Assembly: GCA_023853785.1 (NCBI GenBank)
Contig: JAJIRX010000622.1
Span: 248,001-312,000 of the forward strand
Direction: 5' to 3'
Source of the DNA: Psilocybe azurescens
Lineage: Eukaryota > Basidiomycota > Agaricomycetes > Agaricales > Agrocybaceae
Length of the DNA stretch: 64,000 nt
Every line of letters starts with the position of its first letter. Positions within the stretch are counted from its first letter, which is position 1. Of this stretch, positions 1 to 11,981 are shown one piece after another. The position numbers and the translations under genes are program-made. The notes beneath the pieces are model-generated. The model worked only from the letters and a program-made list of their open reading frames with translations, was not told the DNA's origin and ran no database searches.

Positions 1-1555
1 GCTGGCAACTGACTCTAGTGACAACACGGCCTCTCAAAGTTCTGTACTTCGATGGGAGTAGCGCCGCCAAAATGTTCGGGGGTCCTATGGACAGCCAGGA
101 TCTTGCTATATGGGGAGAAGTCAAGCCAGAACGGACGATGCAAGAGAAGGAGAGGATCGTGGAGATTTGTAAATGGGGGGAGCAGTACGGACTCGATGGT
201 TTTCTCAGGTGAATAAAGGCTTTCAAGTTTGCATTATTCTAGTTTCTAAACTTGTTTTCCAGGATGGAAATGGACTTGTGAGTCTCTTCGTTCTATACTT
301 GACTCTTTACCTTCGCTAAATTCAAGTCAGCGAAATAATGCTCTGTGACTTTACTGCCGGCGTCCAGACCGCCTCTTTTGTAAGTTTAGCTCCTGCTAGA
401 GGAGGGCCACCAAAATGGAATCCTCCACCACAAGATGACCCTCATCCAAAGCCATCATCGCCACATCCCCCAACTCGTTCTCCCATGTTCTACGCCACTT
501 TGTATCGAGTGATGGAATCCGGCAGTTGGCACAATCACTTCCCAGGAGATATCCGCATTGTTCTCGATTATTCGCGTTTGATATCGTTCTACGATACGGC
601 AACTTTTCCCAGTCTGCAGACGCCCCGGTTCGGACAGAAACGACTAGAACACCGATTAGACAAGATCAGCAAGGATGATGCGAAGGTACTGCAAGCGCGT
701 CTCAAGGAGGCCCTCTTGGAGACTGCAGAAGGCTCTGGGAGCGGAGTAAACTGGAAAGGACTAATGAAGGTCGTGACCAATCGTTATGCGGAGCGATTAG
801 AGGTTCTCCAGTACATTCTGAACTCAACGGCCTCCTCCACATCTCGCCTTGACGCCGACATCAATATCAAAAAAAGCACATCGTCATATTAGAAGTATGT
901 TGGTACCTTATACCCTGTACTCTGCCGTTCCTCCGGAGAGGGGGATGCTCTACGGACAGACAGCCAATCTTGGGCGGCGCCTGTGTTTGAGCTTTGCGCT
1001 ACCATGCACACCAGCTACATGGACAGTACAGCGTTCGCAAATCTGATGACGCCTTCCGAGAGTGTAATTCTCGACTCGGTCAAGGGCGTCACAAAGGAGA
1101 TATGTCGTGTACTCGTCGGCATGTGGGCAGAGGGAATGGAATATGGTCTCTCTGACCCGGAGGTCGATACATACCAATCTCTCCAGGGCGAATCTTCCCA
1201 AAATTCTCAGGAATTGATCACCCGATGGTCTACAAAGGTTGCAAATCTCATGGGATGGTTGGACTGGAGTCATTGGCTCAGATGCCGACCTGCTTGTAGC
1301 TATGAGGTAATCCATTCCATTCTTTAGGACTCTGTGCCCTGTTAATGATCCTGGAATTTAATAGGAGATGTGTTACCTGCCTACATGGCCGTTTATCTTT
1401 TCCAAAAACCATTTCCGAAATTATTACTCGGGTCATTTATGTCCTGGATTGAGGAGCCTCGGCACATGCCCGGAGACAAAGGGGTATGGGATGAAGACAG
1501 ATGGGAAGATCCGCAACCCATGTGTGTTAGACGCGTAGAGCCTTTCGCGCCATAA
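1..1555 (+). CDS. 5'-partial conserved agaricomycete secreted-family protein, frameshifted
   Basis: The window opens inside this gene: the frame is open from base 3 and matches the paralogue at 10,131-11,981 (both contain TTRPLK, YFDGSSAAKM and DGFLR). Downstream exons give MLCDFTAGVQ, the block ESGSWHNHFPGD, then RYAERLEVLQYILNST, VTKEICRVLVGMW and RPACSYE, followed after an intron by EMCYLPTWPF. The end is set by the frame that reads DPQPMCVRRVEPF, matching the paralogue's NPQPKCIRRLESF. Three frame changes are needed: at an A7 run (869-875), near a G5 run at about 938-942, and near an A5 run at about 1,403. The family is one I recall only as conserved, uncharacterised agaricomycete proteins; the paralogue starts with a signal peptide, so secretion is inferred. 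Function unknown. Whether it is a pseudogene or carries sequence errors cannot be decided here. Confidence 0.6.
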
Positions 1556-1689
1556 CTCTATCCTCTGGACTTGCTGTCAATGCTCTCCGCACCCATTGAG
1601 GATTCGTGCCACGCGGATATTTTATTTCTTCTATATTCTGGATCTCCTGCTAGAATGAATCCTCTCGAACCATTAATATCTTAATTGCG

Positions 1690-2570
1690 AATGTTAAGAT
1701 GTTGGAGCTTGAGTCACTGTAAGTTTTTGTGTCGGTTTTCTCTGTGGTTCGAATGTGGCTGTAGTATTAGTTCCTCCTTTCCCCGGTTTCCGACGAGGAT
1801 AGCGTTCCCGAACTCCGCAATCCGAACACGCCTTGATCCCAATTGCGGCCTCGTAACATATTGGGCCACACAGAAACTCGGCACATGGATATGTTATATT
1901 ATCGCATACACTCTTCGCAAACGCCCCATAGTATCGCCAAATGGACGGCGACCTGGACCCGGAAGCTGAAGCGCTGAAACGTTCTCTAAGGCCTGAAAAC
2001 CAGCCTCAGTTTGAAGCATCCCTCCGATTCACTGTAAATTCGCGTGACAGATCGCATCAAATGTGGAAACATTGAGAAGCATGGGGTATGTCTGTACTTG
2101 CTCATGATGCTGAACAGTCGACACGTGTTCCTTTAGACAAATAGAGCTAGCGGATAGACCGTTACCTCGAGTTTATCCAGGAAACCCAAATTATATGTGA
2201 CTATCCTTTTCGACTATCAATTTTGTACAACTTATCCTGGCAATATCAGAAACGATTACAAAAAGGCGCGAGCTGACAGGGCTCATCAGCAAGCACAGCA
2301 GGAACAGTCTACTATATCGTCAAGAGTCACCACGCCTTCCTCTGGTCAAAGGTGAAAGAGCGTTATACTTCCTCTTATCAAATTTGTTGATACGTTTCTA
2401 TTTTGTGAAGTCGGCCATACTCTAATATCGCATTGCGAGGAGCGTCCTCCTCTGTTGGGGTAGCTCGGAAACTCATACGGCAGATTGATCAGACAGGAGT
2501 CATCCAGAAGGACAATAATCTCCCTCTCCTTGTCTATCTATTGCGGTACAGGTATATTAGACTGAGAAGA
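1690..2570 (+). pseudogene. Diverged copy of the repeat-borne gene also seen at 15,650 and 40,060
   Basis: Residues such as AIRTRLDPNCGLVTYWATQKL parallel AIETRLDPSCGLVTQRATDKL in the copies at 15.65 and 40.06 kb, and nucleotide similarity continues to about 2,570 (the stretch after AAGTCGG at 2,409). This copy keeps the frame through DGDLDPEAEALKRSL, where the two younger copies have lost a few bases, and it also reads GASSSVGVARKLIRQIDQ further down. It is therefore closest to the ancestral protein, but no intact full-length gene can be built. Function unrecognised. Confidence 0.4.
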
Positions 2571-3013
2571 AAAGTAGTTTAGTCACTTTGCTTGTCTATG
2601 GATCGTACCATCCTTTTACCTCCCCTCTATTCACATTTACATCTTTTAAACTACGTAACAATGGACATTCTAGAGATGCATTATTCCACTTTCTTAATTA
2701 GCATACCACTCTTTGTGGAAGCATTATAGCAAAAACTAGGACACTGAGAATACTTACGGGTGTAAGATGAAGTTGGTGTCCTAATTATACACCAAACGAT
2801 TGGCTGGCGGGATATACCCCATTATTAAATGCGGTGCCGATCAACGCCTGGAACGGAACCCCAAGATCTCTTTAACTCGATCTATCACGAGCGAGCAATT
2901 GGCAAGCAAGGATCCATGCTGAAAACTGAGGAGTCTATGGACGCTTCACTCGAGGATGTTAAGAGAAGAGGCCTCACATCAATAACCGAAGGTATATTTC
3001 AATATCTAGAACA

Positions 3014-4365
3014 ATGTTCAACGTGCATACCTCTTACTTCAGCATTGTGCTAGAATCGTACGAGGATCTGGTGCATTATTTTAAATACGCCTCTTCAGCT
3101 TATAGCTTGATATGCCCTCGTCCAAATGGAAAACACCTCGTTATGACGGTTCGTATGAGATTCAACGCCCAGGACGCCCCTATCTCTCACTTATACCATT
3201 TCCCATCGGATAGCTATCAAATCCTTTGACAGACATTCAGGGTTTCGTTGCTCGTGATGACCAACGACAAGAAATCATTATTTCGCTAAGAGGAAGGTAG
3301 ACTGCATGTCCATTCCTCTGATATCAAGCTGATACATTTCATCTTGACAGTGTCTCGTTGACAGACATCTTGTTGGATATACAGGTTGCTCTAGTTCCTT
3401 TCATTGCACCAGGGGTGAAATTACCAGGTACACGCTTTGCGTCCTTATTATCTATTCAAACCCAACACATCGTTCGTCATATCTTTACATGTTGCAGAAA
3501 GTGCCGAAGTACACGCCGGCTTTCTTTTCGCGTAAGAAAGACGCCCATTGGAAGATGCTGCTCGATTCTGAGTATTTCTAGCTGGGAATCCATTGCTTTC
3601 CAAGTCCTCCTTGTCGTCGAGAAACAAATAGAAGAACATCCCGGATATACGATTGTCACGACAGGGCATTCTTTGGGTGGTGCGATGGCACTTTTCGCTG
3701 CAGTCAATTTACAACAGAAGTTCAAAGACATGTCAGTCGTTACTTTCTTTGTCTGATCCACTCATATAATGTGGTAGATAGACCAGTTCGAACGTATTCC
3801 TATGGTTCACCACGTTCAGGAGTATGCAAGTCTTCTCAGCTATTGTGGCTCTTTTGATCGAATGATATTCCAGAACAAAAGTTTCGCTGATTATGTGAAT
3901 GCCACTTTCGGAGAGAATGCACATCGAGGTATGTTCAATCATGAAATACTACGATCCTAACGACTTATTGTACGGTCCTTAGTCGTTCACGGCGATGATG
4001 GGTGAGATATGAGCCCGGTTCGATATGTGCACTTGACTAAATATATGATGCGCAGGGTACCCACAATGATACCAAGGCTTCTAGGCTATCACCACCATGG
4101 CAAGTACTTCCTGACCTCTCCGTTCCACAAAGTTCATCGTAGGACAGGTATTGAGTATTGGCAATACACACATCCTGCGTCCGGTGATACAACTGCAAAG
4201 TGTGACCCCGAAGGCGAAGACCCTTGCTGTTCCGCCTCGGTTCCTTCTCAAGGTGTCACTTTGGCACATACTAATGTAAGTGATGTTAACGATGTGTTCA
4301 TTGAATTCCCGGCTCAATCAACATAGTATTTCGGGATTATGGCCACCACTCCCTTTTGTCTGTAA
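3014..4365 (+). CDS. Fungal class 3 lipase (alpha/beta hydrolase), multi-exon
   Basis: The core HPGYTIVTTGHSLGGAMA holds the nucleophile elbow G-H-S-L-G of class 3 lipases, which hydrolyse ester bonds of acylglycerols. In order: YEDLVHYFKYASSAY and CPRPNGK (N-terminal block), GFVARDDQRQEIIISLRGS, VHAGFLFA, the elbow, VRTYSYGSPRSG, FADYVNATFGENAHR, VVHGDDG (acidic triad region), then HHHGKTGIEYWQY where the triad histidine is expected, a cysteine-bearing segment (CDPEGEDPCC) and TNYFGIMATTPFCL ending at TAA 4,363-4,365. Introns are about 50-70 bases with GT-AG ends; for example the splice 4,104-4,142 restores GKTGIEYW. The ATG at 3,014 is in frame with the first domain exon. The upstream ATG at 2,829 splices out of frame. 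No signal peptide is visible, so a 5' exon may be missing. All catalytic positions look present. Confidence 0.7.
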
Positions 4366-4754
4366 TGCAGCTCTAGTATAACTTATCAATGAACCATTGG
4401 AGACATTGATCAAATGTCGAAGAAGACACTCGTGGATGTAATTCGAGGATTTCACATAACAATTCTGGACATCAACAATAAAGTTTCCGTCATTAGTGTC
4501 CATCATTGCGTCACTGAAAAAAATGTCAACTGCTGAGTAGGATTACAGGACGCAGCCATCATCATATGAAGACAGCGGTGTATGATGTACTGCAGTAGCA
4601 AGATTCGCTGCAATGCTCCTGACTAAGCTATTTCGGAAATCGATTGTGCGGGTATTACCGGAGATGGTTCGTCCCGGAATCCTCATCGCATTTCTTGTTT
4701 GTAAATTCTGTCTTCCAGGGTATTTCTTATTTGTGAACTCTGTCTTTGAGGGCT
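4366..4754. other. Intergenic, lipase to LRR gene; contains outer edge of inverted repeat arm A
   Basis: No gene seen. From 4,503 the sequence matches the reverse complement of 52,177 downwards, including CAACTGCTGAGTAGGATTA, so the edge of the duplicated block lies here. The last 250 bases would be the promoter of the LRR gene. Confidence 0.5.
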
Positions 4755-6317
4755 ATGAGCACCCGTATTTCACCCCTTGTGGACGATCAGAATCCTCTCT
4801 ACTGCCCAGGAATCACTGCGGATGCCTATCTACAATCTCTGCGAACTAGGATCAGCTCAGTTTCTCACAATCAAGATCTTTCTCAATCTTTTGCACACAT
4901 CTTCGGAAGGCTTTCTCATCAAGAAGACTCGAGTTCTGATGCTGTGGAAAATACATTCAGGTTCCGACGCACAGAACGGGTTTCTAGCCAGTCTCCTTCT
5001 GAAGATTTGCCACCGTACTCTCCAGTACCTTCGGCTCGTATGAGTCGAGGAAATGCGCGGCTTGTAGGGGCTAGAGCCGGCATCGCTTTGAAACGAAAAT
5101 GCTCCTTCAGTGATTTAGACGCCCCTCCAAAGTACGCTCGGTCTCTGCAGTCGCCTCCTGACAGCTCTTTTGATGTCGAGATTTGCCACGAGTCACTTCG
5201 CTATGATGCTAAAGGATCAACTCCAGAGTCCAAGGAAATTTCTCCGGTGCGAGATGACGACGATATTGCTACTTCAATCGGAAAGCTTGATGCCATTTTT
5301 CCTGGTATACGTCTCAGGGAAAGACTTCTCAATCTGGACTGTGCCACCGCACAAAATATTGTCGACCTCTTGGCTGAGAATGGTATCTATACGACATGTC
5401 TCTAGCGCTATAGACTGATATATGCGGGACTACAGGGTATATTAACGAGCAGGCGCTCAAAATATTGCGTTACACCGCTGTCAAGTGCATCGTCTTCGCG
5501 CCGTCCATGTTTGACGAAAATGGCCTTAACCTGGTGGGAGATGACATATATTCCAGTAAACTTTGCCAATCTTGCTCGTCGACAGTATCTTTAACCACAT
5601 TGGTTTAGTCTTCAGCTATGCAGACAGTTTCCGTTCTCTCACCGAACTATCCTTTGCTGGCATTCGCATTCAAAACTCGGATCTTCAGCATATTCACCAC
5701 CTACCAAGCCTTTCTGTTCTTCGTTTGAACGAGACCGGCATCGGGAATGAAGGGTAAATCGAACAACATCTCGTCTCTCAGTCACTAAATAAATGCAGAG
5801 TGTTTCTTCTGGTGTCTCTCAAACGCACTCTTACGAAACTCTTTCTGACGGCAAACCACGATATCAGCAATGATGCCGTTCCTGCAATCCTTTTCCTCAT
5901 CAATTTGTCTTTTCTCTCGATACTGGACACCGGTATTGACATGATTGGACTACGCCGACTAGCAAAACACATGCATGAAGAAGACCATGTCATGGATATC
6001 GAGATACCTTTTGCCTGTGAAGCTTATGTTGACAGTATGTCGCTCATCCATCATATTTGAGCGCATATATTCAACTTCGGACAGACGTTACGTCTCACTA
6101 TCTCATAAACCCTCTCCCACCATTGATCACAAACCCGCATATATGTGGCCACTTATCGTCCACTGTGCTCAAGCGTAATCTCGAAGCCCATGCCGCGTAT
6201 AACCCTTCGATTGTCACGTCTGGGACACGTCCTGAAATGCTCGAAAGGCTTTCGAAAATCCTGGAAATCAGGCAGCTTGATCTCTTGGTTTTAGGAATGC
6301 TCGAGGGAAATTGCTAA
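4755..6317 (+). CDS. Leucine-rich-repeat protein with disordered N-terminus (copy A)
   Basis: It starts at the ATG of [12 protein letters not shown]. The first exon (4,755 to about 5,386, roughly 210 residues) is Ser/Pro-rich and low-complexity, with a basic stretch around LKRKCSF, and ends in a helical segment ([20 protein letters not shown]) that resembles the lead-in of LRR/F-box-like proteins. Later exons give [17 protein letters not shown], then LRRs of the form [34 protein letters not shown] and [19 protein letters not shown]. The last exon reads [19 protein letters not shown] and stops at 6,315-6,317. No membrane segment or signal peptide is visible, so it is probably cytoplasmic or nuclear. 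LRRs suggest protein binding; the partner is unknown. It lies 361 bases upstream of the kinase gene on the same strand, and the pair was duplicated together. The exon model is approximate. Confidence 0.65.
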
Positions 6318-6677
6318 AAGGGTACCAGTCATGGTGCCAGAATTTAGAATCGCATTTTTGGTTTAGTCTGATTGGACTGTTTTGCCTGTTTTGCCTGTTT
6401 TGCCTGGTTTTTTCACATGTATTGGCCTGCCGCGTTGTATATTATATTTACATATAAGCATCTGGTTCGTTGACCGTGTCTACTGTAATTTGCTTCGCTT
6501 TCTGTTTTCATTTCGCTTCCTTTTCTTGGTTCTGGCGATCGAGCTTAGAAGTCATTATGTGTTTTTATTCATTTGTTGCTGTTTGTTTCTCGATGTCCTC
6601 ACCACCATTTTCCTCGCACGACGCGTAACCTGATAATAATTCGTGTGAGCAACCTTCTCTGCCTCTAAGCGATTCTC
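6318..6677. other. Intergenic between LRR and kinase genes, with TTTTGCCTG tandem repeat
   Basis: No gene. At about 6,378-6,408 the unit TTTTGCCTG is repeated three times; the equivalent place in arm B (about 50,293-50,315) has only two units. This is a slippage difference between otherwise similar arms. The rest is the kinase promoter side and is CT-rich. Confidence 0.6.
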
Positions 6678-8784
6678 ATGCGTCACCTCATCCATACACT
6701 GTATCTCTTGCCCAGCATCTCGAACCATTTGCTCGCGGTTTTGGCCCAATCCTCGGACTTGCACTCTCCTCCTTCCGCTTCATATTTGCAAAATATCAAG
6801 CTATCTCATGGACCGGAAGATATTTGGAACAGCTCAGGGCACTTTGACTCGTATTACACTTCCTCGGAAAGCGAACATGTGGAGATTACATTGTCTTCGA
6901 CCAGGTTTCTTTCATATAAGCGCGTTGTCCGCCATGTCGTGCATCTAAAGCCGCGTGGGTCACGGACGGCTTTCCCTTTGGGATCCAATGGCGAACATCT
7001 CTCTGCTGCTACGAGAACGATAGGCGTATTGCCAATTGAGATTAGCCTTTGGGCGACCTTTCGTATCGGGTATCGTTTTCTCATCCTTACGGTTGTGTAT
7101 CTCCTCTGGGTATTCTCTTCAGCGTCAGGGATATGTTATGCTCTCAGCGGATCGTTTGCTAAGGCATTGTGGGCGCTTGTTTTTGTTGGTCGTCTTTTCG
7201 TGCGCTCCTTAATTTCTGTTATCCGCTGTTTTTGGGACATGATCATCTGGGTCGACAAGTCAGTAGATCATGTCTTTCCATGGCTTATGCAAACTTCTAG
7301 CTTCTTGATCTCGCCATTCACTCAATTCCAAGAGCGAATGAATGCTAGAGAGCGCGAATGGAGAAACCTCAATTGCATCCAACGCAAAGTGTCGAATCCC
7401 AGACCCAATTTCAACAGGCCATGTGGACAGAGATCAGCCACTCCATTGTTCCGGGACCAGGCGCATGAGTTTGTTCACCATCTCTATCTTCCAGAAGAGC
7501 GAAATGACCTTGTGAGGCACATGCATGACCCTCGACACTTTAACCATCTGAAGAAGATCGGCGCTGGCGCTTTTGGTAGCATCTACCTTGTCGAGCATAG
7601 GATCACCGGGAAGACGATGGCTATGAAGACATTACTTAGGAGAGAGAATAGTAGTGAGGAGATTGGTCTAGAGATTCGTGCGTTAATTCGACTTCAAGGC
7701 AAAGCATGGTATCCGAAGTTGTTGAGTACTTTCATGGACCCTATGAACTTCTATATCCTTATGGTATGTTTGTTTTATGAGCTCGCCACTTTCTGTGCGT
7801 CTTATCAGACCTATCTAGCCATTTTATGCACATGGGGATTTATATTCGGTCATGAATTCTTGTGGGGGTTGCTTGAGTCGGGAACTTGCCAAGTTCTACC
7901 TTGCCGAGCTGGTACGTCCTGCTCACATCTTTCAGACTCACTCAAACGTATTTTTTAGATTGTGGCAGTACAAAGCCTCCACAAAGCAGGGATATTGCAT
8001 CGTGATATCAAGCCAGACAACATCCTGTTTGATGATAAGGGTCATCTAATCGTTGCCGACTTTGGTGTTGCACACGTTTTCAGTACTGACGATGAAGATG
8101 ATACGTTCATGGCCGATGAGTATCCTCTTTGGGTAGAAACGAAAACACTTGACAATGACGGGTATCCGCTCCTGACACCTAGCATTGACAACCCACACAC
8201 GATCAAAGGCGTAGCTGGGACACCTTTCTACGCTGCGCCTGAGATTCTGGCGGGTCAGGAATATAGCTACGGGGTGGATTATTATTCTCTAGCAATCGTT
8301 TATCATGAGATGGTGACAGGATATGTCGGTATCTCCCACAATACGTATTGATTGGAGCTGACCAACCTACGTTGCAGGTCCCTATACAGTGCGGGCCCTG
8401 TAAGGAAGGGGAGTCCGAACCTACTATCTGTCTCGACCTCGGAAGGAAGGATGTTCATCTTCAGCCCATTTCCGTTTCCGACTATGACCTCCTATGTCAG
8501 GTAGGTGGCCAGCCCAACTGTCTTCGCTACTAGTATGAACTTCGGCACACAGATGTTGGACGAAGACTTCTACATGCGTCCAACTGTGAAGCAAATGAAG
8601 AATCATCTGGCCCTTGCAGGCATGTGAGTTTTGAGTAAGACGAATTGTGTTTCTCGAGCTTACACCACTTACTAGCGACTGGGACAGGCTATCTCGGCGC
8701 GAAAATCCCGTACCTCGAGTGCCCGGGCTGAGAAAGAGGGTTCCAATTAGCCCAGGCTTTGAAAGGTGTTTGACGGAAAGGTGA
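6678..8784 (+). CDS. Membrane-anchored AGC-like serine/threonine protein kinase (copy A, intact)
   Basis: A 615-residue model closes in frame over six exons: 6,678-7,763, 7,819-7,911, 7,959-8,324, 8,378-8,500, 8,553-8,623 and 8,676-8,784. The first 26 residues are hydrophobic (signal or anchor), and two hydrophobic helices follow at about residues 133-185 (FLILTVVYLLWVF and WALVFVGRLFV). The kinase domain starts near residue 293: KIGAGAFGSIYLVEH (glycine loop), AMKTLL (ATP lysine), GDLYSVMNSCGG, HRDIKPDNILF (catalytic loop), ADFGVAH (DFG), GTPFYAAPEIL (APE) and DEDFYMRPTVKQM. The C-terminal tail IDWDRLSRRENPVPR resembles the AGC kinase tail. All catalytic residues are present. The domain should face the cytoplasm if the helices span the membrane. 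It is a neighbour of the LRR gene; a joint signalling role is inference only. Confidence 0.8.
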
Positions 8785-10130
8785 GTGTTTAGAACTGTCT
8801 TCCACGGTCATTCCGGCGGCGTTGACTGCATGCTGAATGGGCCTATGCATAGTTCTCAAGGGTCGCCTTGATCGTAGAGCTGCTGGCTATCCTGACTCTG
8901 TGACCTGTTTGTATTCCAGTCTTTTCTTAGTCGTGTGAGCTCTTTTGTTTTGTCAACGATGATGTAGATACCTATCTTGCATGGAATTAAAAAGCACGAT
9001 TCTCTCCTACTGAGTCTGCATTCTAGGTCAGAGATTTCGAAGTTAAATTATTTACAACCTCGCCATCTTTAGCACGGCCCGATTCATTCGACGATCCATA
9101 GGTAAGCAATCATATTTTGGGTCGGATTGTTATCATGCTGTAGCAGCCGTACGCTACCATGCGGCATCATCTCAACATTCTTCATATTGACCTATCGTAA
9201 CTGTGAGTTTTTGGCTTGCTTTACTGTGCAGGGAGTCGTTCCCGTGAGTGGAAATACAGCGTAGAGGCAGGATAATATACTTTCAGACGACTCTGAACCA
9301 ATGAGGACCAACCATTATACACAAAATGAACTGGGATTTTATGCCTAGTTGATATCATTACGTTACTTATCGACGTCGTACAACGAGCCCTTAAACATCA
9401 GACACCGGATAAATTCAGTTTAGAGGCAGGAGGCAAAATCCGTGATGATTGAACTGACTCATAGGCGAACACCATCTTCGTTGAAGGGGACGCTGGATGC
9501 TCGACCCATTGACAGAGTATGCTTTATTCTTGTGCGTGAGAAAGAGTATAAGCTTTAACAGTACTCCAGATGATAGTAATTTGTGAAGTTCAGTACGGAA
9601 GGTCTAGCGCCCAATTTAGTAGTGTGACGAGGCTACAAGCGCCTCGTCAAAACATAAGGTTGACACCAATATGTCGATCAAGCGGAAACCCGGAAATAGT
9701 ACGGAGACTGGGACCGACTGCCGAGATAAGCGATACTGAAGGATATCTACAACACGGTTGAGTGGTGTATAAAAAGGTTCTTGAAATTCCTGAATGCCTC
9801 AGACCTCAGTTCTGTACGACCAACTTTCCACACATATCTCACACCAAGGCTCATCACGATATACGAAAGGCTTACTTTAATGAGTTTGCACTTGTTGTCA
9901 CCAAACCAACGCCGGTATCTGTCCCGGTTTCAATTCGGGATTGGAAATGCAGTTCCAGAGTTAACTGGGGAGCTGTAGGCGCTTTCTCTCAGCAGTCCCG
10001 GTTCCCCGACTATTATGGGAGTCTGAAATCGTGTTCCTCAAGTATTCCTTCAAGTCTGAATCTATCTTTATTTTTTAAGATCTATTCGGGAGGCATTATA
10101 CCGACTTCCTGATAATTATGAGATTGGTTA
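8785..10130. other. No convincing gene
   Basis: Short open frames at 9,570-10,112 lack recognisable motifs, splice partners or repeats elsewhere in the window. The stretch lies 3' of both flanking genes, which converge here, so it mainly holds two 3' regions. No repeat or RNA gene was recognised. Confidence 0.4.
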
Positions 10131-11981
10131 TTAAGTGTCGAATGCAAAGGATTCTAGTCGGCGAATGCACTTCGGCTGTGGATTCGTTTTCTCTTCTTCC
10201 GTGAGGAAGAACGGCCACATGGGAATATAGCACATTTCCTGCAAGAAAGTGAGACTGAGCATAGAGAATGCACCCCGTTCATATACCACTGACCTCGTAT
10301 GCACAGGCAGGGCGACACCTTATCCAGTAGCTCCAATCCAGCCAGGCCATCAACGTTTCGATTCTGCTCTTCCACAGGCCACCCATGTCGCGAGAAGGAT
10401 CCTGTGCAATTTGAAGTGAGGGTAGCTCAATATCAGGCTCATCTAACCCAGCAACCATCCCTTCAGACCAAATTCCGACCAGCGCGCGACATATCTCCCT
10501 CGATACTCCTTTGATCGATTTGACAATGAGTTGTTCTGAGTCTGAGATCTTGAAGAGTCTATCCGTCCTAATATCTTTGACATGTGCATTACTGCAGTGA
10601 TTAAAGACGGGCACCGCCCAAGAGTAATCTTCGGACGACCGGTCGTCTATTCGGGATACAGACGTCCACAATATATATGGGGCAATCATGCTGGAGACTT
10701 GCCGATGAGCCTGCTTCAGAGTGGCAATATAATCAGGCTGGTAAGCAGTTGAGTTGAGAATATAGTGAAGAAGCTCAAGTCGCTCAGCGTATCGGTTCAT
10801 AATAACATCCAGCAACGTCTTCCAATCAATCCCGCTGTCTGAGTTCTCACCGAGACCCTGACTTAACACTTCCCCGAGACGAGTCTTGAAGACATTTGTC
10901 TCTTCAGGAGTAATCTCGTCCAGTCTGTGAGTCCGGCGGTCATTTTGCGTACGCGTGAGATGGAGAACGGGAAATAAAGACGTGTCGTAGAATGAAATCA
11001 GGCGCGAGTAATCGAGGTGGACGCGGGTCTCCCCTGGGAAATAGTTGTGCCAGCTTCCGGACTCCAACACTCTGTATGCTGTTGAAAGGCGTAATGGAAA
11101 TGTCTTAGGATTCTTGGGATTCTCAGGGTATGGTTGTAATGATTTGTGTCGTGCATTGTCTGCGGATGCGATGTTGAGAAAGGAGGATACTTTGACTCCG
11201 GCAGAGAAATTGCAAAGCATAATTTCACTATATGTCAGTGAGGCATGAATCTAAAGAGTGGGCGGGCTACTTGCAAGTTGATAGTCATTCTTTCAGACAC
11301 TCAGTGAGATAACGGGAATGATTTATCAAATAAAGGCGACCCTACCTGAGAAATCCATCGAGCTCGTATTGCTTTCCCCATTCACAGAGCCTCCAAATCC
11401 TTTCTCCTTCCTCTAGAGTTTTATCTGGCATGACCTTGTCCCAGACCAGCAGGTCTTGACTGTCCATCACTCCGTCAGGCATCTTGGCGGCACTACTGCC
11501 ATCGAAATAAAGAATCTTTAGCGGACGAGTAGTAATCAGAGTCAAGTGCCAGCATCCCGAATCCTTCGACACGCTCCGACAGAAGCTAAATGAATGTTCT
11601 GGGTCGGTGGACACCCAGTCAGGCTCCCTTGGTATTTCATTTTTGAATGTGCCGTGGAACAACAAGGTACCGACGGGCACTCGTGCAGGCACGACAGTGT
11701 GCCCTGGAAGGAGACTTCAAGGACTGTCACCATGGAGAGAATCAAAGGAACTAACCATTCCGGTATCGGGTGTTGGGCCAGTGCTGAAGAAGGGAAGACA
11801 CTGTGTTGAAGATCAAGTTGTCCGTGGAGTTTAGAGGTGGCTGCTCCGACAGGAAACGTCTCCCTGGAACATGGAAAGCTTGTTGTCCGGGATCAAGCGC
11901 TGCCGATACATGTATAAACGTAGTTATGAGTGCCAGATAACAGTGCATTCCCCAAAGCCTTGCACCGAGGCAAAATAACAT
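10131..11981 (-). CDS. Conserved agaricomycete secreted protein, function unknown (full length)
   Basis: Translation starts at 11,981 with a clear signal peptide (hydrophobic run GMHCYLALITTFIHVSAA). Exon 1 is 11,981-11,756 and exon 2 is 11,703-11,346; their phases fit and give RNGHTVVPARVPVGTLL. Exon 2 contains WVSTDPEHSFSF and TTRPLKILYFDGSSAAKM. A tiny exon follows, then a long exon (11,220 to about 10,290) with MLCNFSAGV, ESGSWHNYFPGETR, HLDYSRLISFYD, RYAERLELLHYILNST and GVSREICRALVGIW. The last exon reads EMCYIPMWPF ... KCIRRLESFAF and ends at TAA 10,131-10,133. It is the intact paralogue of the gene at 1-1,555, in opposite orientation. No catalytic motif is recognised. The GSWHNYFPG and YFDGSSAAKM blocks are the most conserved between the two copies. 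Confidence 0.75.

Larger units (their letters stand above)
4503..8513 (+). repeat. Arm A of a 4.0-kb inverted duplication (LRR gene plus kinase gene)
   Basis: The whole block recurs in reverse orientation at 48,198-52,177. Similarity starts at 4,503 and stops after GTCAGGTAGGTGGCC at about 8,513, inside the kinase intron after exon 4. Arm lengths agree (4,011 against 3,980 bases). Arm A has the open frames; arm B is truncated and carries deletions and a nonsense codon, so A looks like the source or the conserved copy. Confidence 0.85.

Noticed and set aside
2829..2991. First exon of the lipase from ATG 2,829
   Set aside because: Splicing at the obvious GT-AG pair puts the next exon into a frame with an immediate stop; the ATG at 3,014 is in frame.
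9570..10112. Open frames as a small gene
   Set aside because: No motif, no splice support, no relation to other sequence in the window.
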